NCBI RefSeq assembly: GCF_024679095.1
Contig: NC_066562.1
Location: 8,204,398 to 8,268,397, forward strand
DNA from: Eriocheir sinensis
Taxonomy: Eukaryota; Arthropoda; Malacostraca; Decapoda; Varunidae
Reading direction: 5' to 3'
Length of the DNA: 64,000 nucleotides
Below, in pieces: positions 45,782 to 57,779 of the stretch (positions are counted from its first letter, which is position 1; every line of letters begins with the position of its first letter). Below the pieces are notes generated by a model. That model made no database searches and was not told where the DNA came from. It saw only the letters and a program-made list of their open reading frames with translations. A program made the translations under genes and the position numbers.

Positions 45782-46195
45782 AGGGGAGGGATTTCATCAT
45801 AGGGGTAAAATTGGAAAAAAAAATACATACAATAAAAATAAGTGATATATTGTAGGGGTGAAAATACTTAAAAATTGTACACGAGTGATGGAAAGTTAAA
45901 ATTGAATGCGTGTTGGAAAAATGATGGAGATGAAACTAATATTAAGAGTTAGTAAAGAGAAAGTAAATATACGTATAAAAAAAGAGAAATATAGTAAAAT
46001 AATGAAAGATGATCCCAAAAAATAAACACAAAGAAAGGAACAAGAAAAGAAAAATACACGAAATAAAAAGCAATATGAAAATGAAAAAAAGAAAAGAAAT
46101 TATATTATTAAACAAGAAAATAATAGAAATAGATAAAATAGAAGGGAAAAATCTATAATAAAGTAACCTATGACTCATTATAAATATACATACAT
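44980..46195. other. A-rich spacer
   Basis: Mixed sequence to 45230, then A/GAAA-rich sequence with a short (GA)n at 45752-45776. No gene supported. Confidence 0.45.
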
Positions 46196-46204
46196 ACATA
46201 AAAG

Positions 46205-46545
46205 AAATTATCGAACACTAAGAGAATTAACGTACACTGAGAGAATTATCGTACACTGAGAATTATCGTACACAATTATCGTGCACAAAAAGAATTATCG
46301 TACACTGAGAGAATTATCGTACACAATTATCGTGCACAAAAAGAATTATCGTACACTGAGAGAATTATCGTACACTGAAAGAATTATCGTACACTGAAAG
46401 AATTATCGTATACTGAGAGAATTATCGTGCACCGAAAGAATTATCGTATACTGAGAGGATTATCGTACACTGAGAATTAACGTACACACTGAATTATCGT
46501 ACACAGAGAATTATCATACACCGAGAAAATTATCGTACACACAAA
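46205..46545. repeat. 19-bp minisatellite (GAATTATCGTACACTGA), about 18 units
   Basis: AATTATCGTACAC recurs with deletions of the CTGAGAG spacer. AT-rich, low frame content. Confidence 0.9.
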
Positions 46546-46784
46546 AAAATGAAAATTACCAGAAAGCCACAAATTCCAGGTATAAATAACATCATAAATA
46601 ATAAAAAATTATAATAATAACAACACTAATAATGGCAGACATGACACACCAAGGAGGAACTCAACACCTATATCGAACGCAAAAGGAAATGACGAAGAAG
46701 GAAAAAAAAAAACACGTAATACAAACTTTCACTGTGTAAGTCTAAAAGAATGTATCACGTGACCTTGAAACTCCAACAGACAGG

Positions 46785-46786
<2 letters not shown>

Positions 46787-46860
<74 letters not shown>

Positions 46861-46939
46861 TTTTCAGTCCATCTTTTCATTTTCTTTCTCTAATTCCTTT
46901 TTCACATTTTTTCCGTTTTTCTATCTCCTATTTTTTTTC

Positions 46940-47004
<65 letters not shown>

Positions 47005-47005
47005 T
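46787..47005. repeat. (CA)n and (CT)n runs
   Basis: (CA)n 46787-46857 and (CT)n 46945-47001, separated by T-rich sequence. Confidence 0.95.
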
Positions 47006-47229
47006 ATCTTCACTATCACAAATGTATCTTCCTCACCTCCTCCTCCTCTTCCTTCCTTCCTTCCCGTCTCCTCCTCCTCCTCCCTTTCCTTCCCTTCACA
47101 TACCCTTCCTCCACCTGTAATACTTTCCCTTTCAAACCCTTTCTTCCCACCTGAATGGATGCTCAGGTAAGGTCTGTCTGTCTATCTGTCTGTCACGTGG
47201 TGTTCAGAATGTCATAATGTTACTGACAG

Positions 47230-47459
47230 ATAAGATGATTGCCTTCCCTTTCTCCCTTTGCTATTCTTTCCTTTTCCCCTCTTTCTCTCCTCCTCCGTTT
47301 TTTCTCTTCCTTCAGTTAGTTTCTCTGTTTCTTCGTCTCTCATTCTCTTCTGTTAAGTCCTCTCTTCCTTTCTCTATTTCCTTCCTTCTGTTAATTTTCC
47401 CCTCTTTCTCTTTTTCTGGTCTCTTATTTCCCCTCTCTTCCTCATTCTCCCTCTCCAAC

Positions 47460-47525
<66 letters not shown>

Positions 47526-47587
47526 CTGTTCCTCTCTTCTTCTCCCTCTTTTCCTCCCCTTCTTTCTCTCACTTCCCCTCTTTCTTC

Positions 47588-47643
<56 letters not shown>

Positions 47644-48680
47644 CCTGTTCCCCTCTTCCATTCTTTCTCTCCTCCTCCCTGTCAGTTCCTTTCTCTCCAC
47701 CTGTCACGCTTTCCTCCATTCCTCTCACTTTCCCTTTCCTTCATGTACCTTTTGTGTTATCTCTCCCCCTTTCCCTTTCACTCATTCATCTTCCTTCTAT
47801 AATTCTCCCTTTTATCTTTTTTTTTGCCTCTCCCTTTCCCTTTCTTTCAATTTATCTCCCTTTCTCTTCCAATACACCTTTTTTTTCCCTCCCTTTCATT
47901 CCTCTTACTCTCCCTTTCCTTCCAATACACCCTTTCTTTTTGTCTCCCTTTCCCTTAATTTATCACCCTTTCCTTCCTCTTACTCTCCCTTTCCTTCCAA
48001 TACACCCTTTCTTTTTGTCTCCCTTTCCCTTAATTTATCACCCTTTCCTTCCTCTTACTCTCCCTTTCCTTCCAATACACCCTTTCTTTTTGTCTCCCTT
48101 TCCCTTAATTTATCACCCTTTCCTTCCTCTTACTCTCCCTTTCTATTCCTGTACACCCTTTTTTTCCCTCCCTTTCCCTTAATTTATCACCCTTTCATTC
48201 CTCTTACTCTCCCTTTCCTTCCAATACACCCTTTCTTTTTGTCTCCCTTTCCCTTAATTTATCACCCCTTCATTCCTCTTACTCTCCTTTTCTATTCTTG
48301 TACCCCCTTTTTTTTCCCTCCCTTTCCCTTTCTATTCAATTTATCACCCTTCCATTTGCCTCCCTTTCCCTTTTTTTTCTACCCTTTTCATTTTTCTCTC
48401 CTATTCCTCCCTTTGTCATAATTTTCCTTTCCTCTTTTCTTTCTCTCTCTCCACCTATCTACTTCTTCCTCTTCCTTCCCTTCCTTATCTGCATCCTCCC
48501 CCTCTCATCTTTCTTATCTCCAATCTTTATCATGTTCATCTTCCTTCACATTTTTCCTTCACTATCACGAATGTATCTTCTACACCTCTTCTTCTTCCTC
48601 CTCTTCCACTTCCTCCTCCTCTTCCCTTCCCATCACTCACTCCTCTCTCATCTTTATCCTTTCAAGCTTTCTTTATCTCC

Positions 48681-48730
<50 letters not shown>

Positions 48731-49345
48731 TCTATCTTCCTCCTTTCTGCCTTTTCTTTCTCTCTATTCTTCCATTTTATCCTTATCTCCCTTTCTCTCC
48801 CTCCTCCTCCTCCTCCTCCCTCCCTCTCCTCTCTCTGTTTCCTCCACTCTTACCCCTTTCTCTCCCTCCCCTCCCTCTATTCTCTCTCGCTCCCTTCTCA
48901 CCCCAATAATATATCTTACCTCCCCTCCCTCCCTCTCTCTCTTCTCTCCCTTTCCTCCTCTTGTTTCTGACTTCTCTCTCTTCCTTCTCTCCCCTCCTCC
49001 TCCTCCTCCTCCTCTTCCCTCCCTACCCCCCTCCTCTTCCTCCTCCCTTCCAGTCGTCAATCCTGCTCTTCGCTCCTCCTCCTCCTCCTCTCTCCTCTTC
49101 CTCCATTACTTATTTACTTCCCTTCCTTCACCACTCCATGACCCCCCCCCCTCCTCCTCCTCCTCTTCCTCCCTCCTTAGTACCTCCTCCTCCTCCCCCT
49201 CCTCTTCCCACTTTCCTAATACCAATTCTCCCTCTTCCTCCTCCTCCTCCTCCTCCTCCTTCCTCTACCCCCTCCTCCTCCTCCTCCTCTTTCCTCACAA
49301 AGACTAACAATTTTCTCTCCTCCTCCTCCTGTTCCCTTCTGTGAG
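47230..49345. repeat. ~2.1-kb pyrimidine tract with a 75-bp satellite
   Basis: Nearly pure C/T plus strand. It includes (CT)n at 47466-47521, 47596-47640 and 48685-48727, a 75-bp tandem unit at about 47905-48300 (CCAATACACCCTTTCTTTTT, CCCTTAATTTATCACCCTTT), and (TCC)n blocks from 48800. Ends abruptly at about 49345. Confidence 0.9.
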
Positions 49346-50930
49346 GATTTAGAGGAGGAGGAGGAGGGGAGAGAGGGGAAGAAGAGATGGAATAACTAAA
49401 AGAGGGGAGGGAGAAAAAAAAAACCATGGGGAGGAGGAGGAGGAGGAGGGAAAGGGGAAGGGGAGAGGAGGAGGGAAAAGAGGGGGGAGGAGGAGGGGAA
49501 GGAGGGGGAGGAGAAGATAAAGAAATATAGTATACAGGAATGAGAGAGGGAGAGGAGGAGAAAGGAGAGAAGAGGGAGGGAGGGAGGGGAGATAAGGAAG
49601 AATGGGACAGGAAAGGGAAGGAAGGGAAGGGAGGAGAGAGGAGGAGGGAGGGAAGAGAAGGGAGGAGGAGGAGAAGGGGAGGAGGGAAGAGAAGGAGGAG
49701 GGAGAGAAGGGAGGAGGAGAGGGGAGGGGAAAGAAAAATGGACATGGATGGGGTAGAAAAGGAGGGAGGGGGAAGGGAAGGGGAGGGAGAGGAAAGGGAG
49801 GGGGGGGAGAGGAAAGGGAGGGGGAAGGGAAGGGGAGGGAGGAAAGGGAGGGGAGGGAGAAGATAGACAGGAATAGGGAGAGAGGGAGAAAAAAAGAGGG
49901 AGGAGAAATGGGGAGGATAAGAGAAGGGATAAGGGAGAGGAAGGAAGTAGGGAGAGAAGGGGAGGAGGGACGAGGAGGAGGAGGAGGAGGAAAGATAAAG
50001 AATGGATCGGGAATGGAGTGAGAGAAAGAGGAGGAGGAGGAGGAGGAGGAGGTAACAGCGTGGGTTGCATGCTAGTTAGGATTTCTGTCAATGCAGCGAG
50101 GAAGAGGAGGAGGAGGAGGAAGAGATAGGGAGGAAGAGATAGGAGGAGGGAGGAGAAAGATAGGGAGGAAGGGGGTAGGAAGTGGAAGAGGGGTAGGAGG
50201 TGGAGGTGGAGGATGAGGAAGGAGGAGGAGGAAACACCATGGAAAAAGGAAGAGAGGGGGTGGAGAGAGAATGGGAGAGGAGGAGGAGGCAGAGGTGGAG
50301 AGAGGAGGGTAGGGAGGGAGGGATAGGGAGGGCAGAAGAAGAGGAGGAGGAGGAGGGAAGGGAGGGATAGGGGAGGAGGAAGGAGAGGAGAGGGAAGGAA
50401 GGAGGAGGAGGAGGAGGGAATAGGAGAGGGAGGAGTGTCTCAAAAAGGACAAGGAGGAGGAGGAGGAGGAGGAAGGGAGGAGGGGGGAAGGGCATGAAAA
50501 AAATTGGAGGAGGAGGAGGAGGAGGAGGAGGAGGAGGAGGAAGAGAGGCTAGGAAAGAACATGAAAAAGGAGGAGGAGGCAAGAACACGAGAAAGGAGGA
50601 GGAGGAGGAGGAGGAGGAGGGAGCGGAAGGAAAGAGACTGGAGGAGGAGGAGGAGGAGGGGGAGGAGGAAGGGTAAGCGAAGAGGGAAGAGTGGTAACTA
50701 GTGGGAGGAGGAGGAGGAGGAGGAGGAGGAGGAGAGAGCACTGAGGACAGGAAGGGAGGGAGGGAGGAGGAGGAGGGGAGGAAGAGAGCAAGGGAAGAGA
50801 GGAGGATGAGTGAGAGCAGGGAGGAGGAGGGGAGGAGAGGAGGAGGAGGAGGAGGAGTGGAGAGGATGAGGATTGAGTAGGAGGAGGAGGAGGAGGAGTG
50901 GTAAGAGTCCTGCCCCTCCCTCCTCCTCCC
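49346..50930. repeat. ~1.6-kb purine tract, GGA/GGAGGA-rich
   Basis: Immediately after the pyrimidine tract the plus strand becomes almost pure A/G ((GGA)n, GGGAAGG). At about 50905 it reverts to pyrimidines (to 51065). Both switch points are near-complementary (TCC)n/(GGA)n arms. Confidence 0.9.
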
Positions 50931-51109
50931 CCTCTTCTTCCCTCCTCCTCCTCCTCCTCTTCCTCTTGCCCGCAGACCAAGCCTTGCCTACCCTCTCTAT
51001 CCCTCCCCCCCTCTCTTTCTCTCTCTCTTTCTCTCTCTTTTTCCTTTTCACCTGTTCACCTTTTCATTAAGAACCTAATTACTTGGACATCCAGGTAAGG
51101 ACAGTGAAA

Positions 51110-51111
51110 AT

Positions 51112-51156
<45 letters not shown>

Positions 51157-51560
51157 CACGCTGCTATCCTTGTAACCAAACCTAAAATCTATAGGAACAT
51201 CGAATATTTAGTTAACACGTAATATAACCCATTCTAAGCCTTTACCAACAACCTAACCCCACTCTAAAGAAACCCCAAACCTCCCTCTACAACCCCCCAC
51301 AGACAACGCAATCTAACGTAAAAACCTAACGAAGAAAAACGCAAAAAATAAATGGTATGTAAGGAAAGGGGATAGGAGTGTTACACCAGTGCCCGTATAC
51401 CCAATCTTATTCAACCTTGTCCCGAGCCCTTATGACATGGCGTGGCGTGATATGGGTTAGTGGGTAAGGAAGGTGAGATGTGTGGCTGCCGTGAGGGGGT
51501 GAAGGAGGAGGAATACCTGGCAGGAGGAGGCGGAGAAGGGCTGGAGGAGAGGGTAGTACA
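51110..51560. other. (CT)n run and AC-rich spacer
   Basis: (CT)n at 51113-51150, then AAC/CTAACC-rich sequence with no gene. Confidence 0.5.
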
Positions 51561-51574
51561 AGTCCTTCTTCGGT

Positions 51575-51715
51575 GAGGGCCGCAACCAGACTGCCTTCTC
51601 CCCCGCCCGCCGGCCGCCGAACCCTCCCATTGGTTAGCCGACCCGCGTCTTCTGTCCGGGTCTTCTGTCCGCGTCTTCTGTCCGCCCATAATGCCTCTGG
51701 ATTGCGCGCGAAATT
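51575..51715. promoter_or_regulatory. GC-rich, CpG-containing block, possible promoter
   Basis: Unlike its surroundings it is GC-rich with several CpGs. It contains CCCATTGGTT (an inverted CCAAT box) near 51627 and three copies of GTCTTCTGTCCG near 51646-51684. It could serve the missing LC8 5' exon on the minus strand, 10 kb away; this is a guess. Confidence 0.3.
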
Positions 51716-51989
51716 CAAGGGTTGCTACATATATATATTTTTTCTCTTCTTTCGTGTTTGTTTGTTTGTTTTCGTTTGTTGTTTTGGTTAGCTTCGGAAA
51801 TATATGATTCGTTGGTCTTTTGGTGTTTTCTTTTTCTCTCGTTTCAAATCATAAGGTATTTTAATTATTTTCCGTCTCATTTGTTTTTTCTCCTTTATTT
51901 TCTCGAATCGTTGTGTTCGCCTTTAAAATCAGACTTGTTCCTTCATGATATTTCCTTCTTTTTCTCCTCTTTTTCCTTTTCTGTACTTT

Positions 51990-52960
51990 AAGAGAATCAA
52001 AAGAAAGTAATGAATTTGACACCTTTTCTTAAATTCACATAATATTTTCATCTCCCTTTTCATTCTTTCCTAATTTTTCCTTTTCTTTTTTTTCTTTTTC
52101 CGTATCAAGAAGACTAAGAAAAAGAAATATTTGACACCTGTTCTTAACTTTACATAATATTTTCCTCACCCTTTTCATTCTTTCCTAATTTTTCCTGTCC
52201 TTTCTTTTTCTTTTTCCGTATCAAAAAGACCAAGAAAAATAATATTTGACACCTATTCTTAAGTTTACAAAATCTTTTCTTCTCCCTTTTCATTCTTTCC
52301 TAATTTTCCCTTTCCTTTCTTTCCTTTTTTTTATTATTAAGAAGTCCAAAAGAAAGTCATGTGTTTGGTTCCTATTCTGAACTTTCCTTTACTAAATCCT
52401 TTCCTCATCCTTTTCATACCCTCCTACTTTTCCTTTTCCTTTCCTTCCCTTTTCTTTTTCCCGTATCATAAAAAAAATAAGAAACAATATATTTTGCTTC
52501 AATTCTTAACATATCTTTATCTTTACTAATGATATCAAAGAATTTTCCTCACTCCTTTTTCATTCTTTCCCAGTTTTCCCTTTTTCCCTTTTCTTTCTTT
52601 TCCCTCATCAAAAAGACCAAGAGAAGGGAATATATTTTGCACCTATACTCTGAACATTCTTTTACTTTTACCAATAATATCAAAGAATTTTCCTCACTCC
52701 CTTTTCATTCTTTCCTAGTTTTCCTTTTTTTTCCTTTTCTTTCTTTCCCGTATAAAAAAAGACACAGGACTTTATTTGGCTCTTAATCTTAATATTCCTT
52801 TACTTTTATCAATAATATCAAATCATTTTCCTCACTTCCTTTTCATTTCTTCCTAGTTTCCCTTTTTCCTTTTCCTTTTCCCCCTTATCAACACCAAGAC
52901 AAGGGAATACATCTTTTTTCTCCCTTACTCTTATAACTCTCCTTTACCTTCACCAACATC
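51990..52960. repeat. ~115-bp degenerate tandem repeat, about 8 units
   Basis: The recurring order is CATTCTTTCCTA, TTTTCCTTTTCTTT, TATCAAAAAGACCAAGA, TATTTTGCACCTATTCTTAA, TTTACTTTTA. Spacing 110-150 bp. Confidence 0.8.
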
Positions 52961-53364
52961 AAATTCCTTTCCTCACCCTTTGCCCTGTTCCCGTATAAAG
53001 CAGAACCCTTACAATCTACACCTTCCTCCTTTTCGCGTTGCGTTGAGCTCGTTGGTAATAGTTCCTCCTTAAAACATTTTCCCCTTTAATGATCTTTGTT
53101 CCTTGTGCTGTATTAGGAAACGTTTGGTGGGGAGTGTTCTGTGGAGGAGGAAAGGTGTGTGTGTGTGTGTGGGGGGTCATACGCTTCAGCTGCTCGTTGC
53201 CTCGGCGCTCATCTCAGTCTCATAAGAACATCAGAGACCGGTGGGACGATGCATGGCAGCGTCTGTAAACATCAACCCACACAACATCACGATTCAAGGA
53301 CTTAGCTCATCTATTTTTGAATGTATCGATCATACTGGCACTCACAACATGACTGCCAAGCCTT

Positions 53365-53520
53365 TTTTTTTTTTTTACAGTATAGAAACAGCTCAAGGGC
53401 AACAAAAAAAAGGTGTGAAAAAAAAAAAGCCCGCTAATCGCTGTTCCCACAAAGACAAAAGTACTGAGGGGCCAAAAGAAAGGTTAATTTCGGGAGGAGA
53501 GGTCACTTCTCATTCCTTTA
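53365..53520 (+). repeat. GGAGGCAGCTCAAGG dispersed repeat, longest copy
   Basis: A T-run, then TATAGAAACAGCTCAAGGGC, A-runs, CCCGCTAATCGCTGTTCCCA, AAAGGTTAATTTCGG. Same block order as at 9015. Confidence 0.7.
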
Positions 53521-53639
53521 AGGTTGTTACCTCCTAGTGAATAAGAGGCAAAGTTGGGAGCATAAGTTATAGGTGCGCGTTGCGGCGGTGCTCATCTCCG
53601 TACCTGTGTCCCTTTGAGCCTGTGGTGGGAGAGAACCCC

Positions 53640-53865
53640 TTAACCCGGTAGCAGCGACGGGCCAAATTTGTGGCTTTACCGTGTACCAGCGACGGGCCAC
53701 AATTTTGCCATGATACAACCCCCCAAAAAAGAGATGATGCATAAACTGATGACAAATGGGTTGATATATATTCTGAAATGGTTTGTGTGAGTGATGATTT
53801 TTTTTCTTATTTTTCTCGCTTAGAGGGTCCTTTAAGAAACATGATCCCTGCAGCTACCGGGTTAA
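53640..53865 (+). mobile_element. TTAA-flanked MITE, copy 3 (best ends)
   Basis: TTAA-CCCGGTAGCAGCG at the left and GCAGCTACCGGG-TTAA at the right give clean inverted ends. Interior identical in layout to the copies at 7642 and 35731. No coding capacity, so mobilised in trans if at all. Confidence 0.9.
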
Positions 53866-54018
53866 CACGACACAGGGCCAGGGCAACATCCAGGTCACCA
53901 CAGTTTACCTTCCTCAGGTTTCCCCAGGTACAAATTTATCACTGCCCGGGCCTGGATTCGAACGCAAGCCCGCAGATTCGTAGTTGGGGACGCTAGCCAC
54001 TGCACCGAGGAGACACTA
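53866..54018 (-). mobile_element. tRNA-derived SINE
   Basis: On the minus strand the head reads CTCGGTGCAGTGGCTAGCGT (A-box-like, about 53999-53988), then GTTCGAATCC (B box, 53963-53954), followed by CAGGCCCGGGCAG and an unrelated tail. This is the usual arthropod tRNA-SINE layout. It directly abuts the MITE. Confidence 0.75.
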
Positions 54019-54019
54019 T

Positions 54020-54772
54020 ACGGCCAACAGTAATAAAAGGCAAATGTCTCGAAGAAGAAAAGCAAAACTAATGAGGATGCTTCTATACATGTCGTCCTTC
54101 AGTATTCACGGGACCACGAAATAGATACCCGCGAATGTTGAAAAGTACGCGAATATTTGCTTCCACCATTATAAAAGCACTCCTGGACCTCCCATTCCCT
54201 TATATGACTAAAGAAAAAACCCTTTGTGTGTGTGTGTGTGTGTGTGTGAGACCACCGTTGCCACACACTTCAGCGGGCAGGAAATAACACTTGCTCGGCG
54301 TCATGTAAATTGCTTGCATTCTTTCTTATACACACACTCTCGTCTCACTAATCTGTTCTCACACCCACACTCAATGCCCTAAACTGACCTTTCCCTACTT
54401 AACTTAGCTTGACTCTCCACCCTAACACACACAAAAAATGAAATGGAATGGGATAAAAGATGAAAAATAGATAAAGATGAATAGAAAATGAATATAATAG
54501 AGAGAACGGTTGACCTCACTCCCTTATGCACTCAACAATATAAAAAGGATGTGAAATAAAATAGATAGATAAATGAATAGAAATGAATGGAATGTAGAAA
54601 AAAATAGAGAAAAATAATGAAAACGAATAAGAAAATGAAAATAAATAAAAAATACTTCATCTTCATCATTCACAAGTCATATTTATCTTCATCATCCATA
54701 AGTCATCTTCATCTTTATCTTTATCTTCCTATCCAGTTCTCTCTAATATTGTTGCTCTAGTTCCATTTCTTC

Positions 54773-54775
<3 letters not shown>
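54020..54775. other. Spacer, partly AAAT-rich
   Basis: Mixed sequence, a short (GT)n at 54223-54248, then degenerate AAATAGATAAA/AATGAAAA repeats at 54440-54660. No gene. Confidence 0.45.

Positions 54776-54847
<72 letters not shown>
54776..54847. repeat. (CT)n microsatellite
   Basis: About 35 TC units. Confidence 0.95.
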
Positions 54848-54849
<2 letters not shown>

Positions 54850-55158
54850 ATTAGTGTTCTCCATCCTGCCCCGACAAAGACTATACTTCCATTTCTCCAC
54901 CTGGTTATCTCTCTCATGTTAGCGTCCTGGTTTCTCCTCTCCACCTGGTTTTCTGTCTCATTAATAATCCACCCTGGCCCGGCAAAGGCAATAGTTCCAC
55001 CTCTCCACCTGGTTAACTCTCCGTACTAAGTGAATATTGGGATCAAATGCACAGAGGGTTGAGTTCAAAGGCGCGTGTTTGCAAGGGTGGCTTCTCGCGG
55101 TAATGGTAAAGGATCTAATCACGTTCTTCATGGTAGTCTCCACGGGGTCATGGGTAAC

Positions 55159-55160
<2 letters not shown>

Positions 55161-55252
<92 letters not shown>
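55161..55252. repeat. (GT)n then (ACT)n
   Basis: GT units to 55208, then TAC/ACT trinucleotides. No coding meaning. Confidence 0.95.
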
Positions 55253-55259
55253 AAGGAAG

Positions 55260-56080
55260 GAAAGATAAGTTAGATTTGAGAATATAAGTCAAAAAATAAC
55301 GACAAACTATAGTACATTGCTCAGTGATAGGATGCGCTTCGTTAAGGAAAGCTGTAATATTGCTGGCTATGATAAAGTATACCATAATGACAATGCAACA
55401 GGGTAAGGTGTAATATGTGCCATTGGTTGAGGATCCCATTTCTAGGTCTCATTTTCTTCGTCATGTTACCAGTGAAAGAAAATGTATTATTGCCACGTAA
55501 ACTATAGAGGATTTATCGTATACCTTTTGTGTGATCCAGCTCTATAAATACTTCCGTTCTGAATATATATAATAGTGCAAAGGTGAGGCTGAGGGCATAT
55601 GATGAAGCTGCACGTGGCCTCAATGCTTCTCTCCGTAACACCGGCATGCTTTTACTTAATCTCACAAACATACTCGTCACCGGCTGTGTTTTTTTCATAT
55701 ATTTATGCAACGACGTGAATGGTGAACAGTATATTCGGACTCGCCCCCCTCAAAAAAATCAGTCTGGTATACATTTTCCTCATCCAACACTTTACAACAG
55801 ACTGACGGTTACCGAAGCTTACGAAGAGGCTCCCAACAATACCACAATAATCAACGGCAGAATAATATGTAAATAATAACAATAATGAAAATAATCGCAA
55901 AAATAATAGTCTTAACAGTAAAGGAGAACGTGAGGAGATTAGGAAAAGAGTGACTTCGGAATACAAATAAAAGCATATAAGAACACATAAAAAGAATGAT
56001 AGGAATGGCAACAATAATACTCGCTAAAAATACACACACACACAAATTTGGGAGAATGTGAGAAAATGACCGTTAGATTC
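55260..56080. other. Unassigned sequence
   Basis: AT-rich, with one short open frame (55583-55876) that lacks any recognisable domain or signal. Treated as non-coding. Confidence 0.35.
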
Positions 56081-56084
56081 AAGC

Positions 56085-56085
<1 letters not shown>

Positions 56086-56125
<40 letters not shown>

Positions 56126-56475
56126 TTATCACACACGCACTTTACTTCACGACAGGTGTGATCTGCTCTCCTAACGGGACAAAAAATAAAACAACACAAA
56201 AATAGAAGAAAAAGAAAAAAAGAAAACAACTAAGACTGGATTTCTATGTTCTTCTTTATCTTCTTCTTTGTAATCTTCTTGCTTCCTCTTCTTTTTCTTC
56301 TACTTTTTCTTCCTTTTCTTTCTTTTTAATCTTCTTTTCTTCTTATTCTTCTTTTTAATATTCTTTTTAATCTTCTTCTTTCTTCCTCTTCTTCTTTTTC
56401 TTCCTCTTCTTTCTTTTTAATCTTCTTTCCTTCTTATTCTTCTTTTTTAATCTTTTTATCCCTCTTCTTCTATTT

Positions 56476-56521
<46 letters not shown>

Positions 56522-56530
56522 CCCCCTCAC
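56086..56530. repeat. (CA)n, TTC-rich and (ACT)n runs
   Basis: (CA)n 56086-56121, TTCTTCTT-type sequence 56240-56470, (CTA)n 56475-56520. Confidence 0.9.
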
Positions 56531-56789
56531 CACCACCACCACCACCATACCACCTCATGTTCCTCAAATCTAAGCTTATTTTGGTGTTGTGGTTCTCATT
56601 CTGCCGCAGTTCCCTATTTACGAGGTTCTCCCTAATGCTTCAGAATGCTTGCGAGTCCCAGCCGCCGCCCGCCTGTCTGCCTGCCTCAATTTACCCCAGT
56701 TTCCTCCGCGTCTCAGCCCTCCCTGCTCCTGATTTCCAGCTGTTAATGGCACTCCCTGTGTATTTGAGGCCATTGCGTGCTATGATGAA

Positions 56790-57690
56790 TTAGTACAAGG
56801 GAGGGAGGAGGGTATGGGAAGGGTGGAGAGAGGAGACAAGAGAAGGGGGAAGAAGGAGGGAGATAAAGAGGGAAGCAAGCAAGAAGTTTTTAGTACGTTT
56901 TGAGGTCGAAGCGTGATAATTAAAAGCAGTATTGAGGTATGGAAGGGAGAGAGGTGGAGGGAGGTATAGGAAGGGTGGAGAGAGGAGACAAGAGGAGGGG
57001 GAGAGGGAGGGAGAGAAAGAGGGAAGCAAGCAAGGAGTTTTTAGTACGTTTTGAGGTTGATGCGCGATATTAAAAAAGCAGTTTGGAGGTATGGAAGGGA
57101 GAGAGATGGAAGGAAGTATAGAAAGGGGAAAAATGGAGGAAGGGAGAAAATAAAGGATGAAGGGAATTAAGGGAATCTAACCAAATTTGAGGTGAGTGCG
57201 TGTCATTACAAAGCAGCGAGGAGGTATGGGAGGCGAGAGAGAGGGAGGAAGGGAAGAAGTGGAGGAAGGAAAGGGAGAGGTGCAGGGAGGGAAGGAAAGA
57301 GGGAGGGAGGAAAGCAAGGGAATCTAACCACATCTGAGGTTGCTGAGTGATATTACAATGCATTATGGAAGAATGGAGACGAATGAGAGGGAGGGAAGGG
57401 AGGGAGGAAATGAGGGAGGTAGGGAGGGAAGGTAGCAAGCTGATTTAACCACATTTGAGGCCAGTGCGTGGTATTACAAAGCACTATGGAAGGATGGAGG
57501 CGGATGAGAGGGAGGGAGACACTGGAGGGAGGGAGGGAAGGGAGGGAGGAAATGAGGGAGGTAGGGCGGGAAGGTAGCAAGCTGATTTAACCACATTTGA
57601 GGCCAGTGCGTGGTATTACAAAGCACTATGGGAGGATGGAGGCGGATCAGAGGGAGGGAAGGAGGGAGGGCGGGAGACACTAGCGGGAGG
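56790..57690. repeat. Degenerate ~140-bp tandem repeat
   Basis: GGGAGGGA-rich units with TGAGGCCAGTGCGTGGTATT-ACAAAGCACTATGG. The two best units start near 57431 and 57572 (141 bp); older, more decayed units go back to about 56800. Confidence 0.85.
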
Positions 57691-57779
57691 GAGGGAAGGC
57701 AAGCAGAGACGAGGCAGGGAGCACGAAGGCCAGGCGTCACTCTGGGCCGGGCGCGTGGGAAACTCACACGTGCTTTCCC

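Noticed and set aside
46205..46545. CRISPR-like regularly spaced repeats
   Set aside because: Units are contiguous without unique spacers, no Cas genes are present, and the DNA is clearly eukaryotic.
49128..50741. Pro/Ser/Leu-rich and Glu/Gly-rich frames on both strands
   Set aside because: Translations of homopurine/homopyrimidine repeats.
55583..55876. 97-residue plus frame
   Set aside because: No domain, signal or splice context; AT-rich surroundings.
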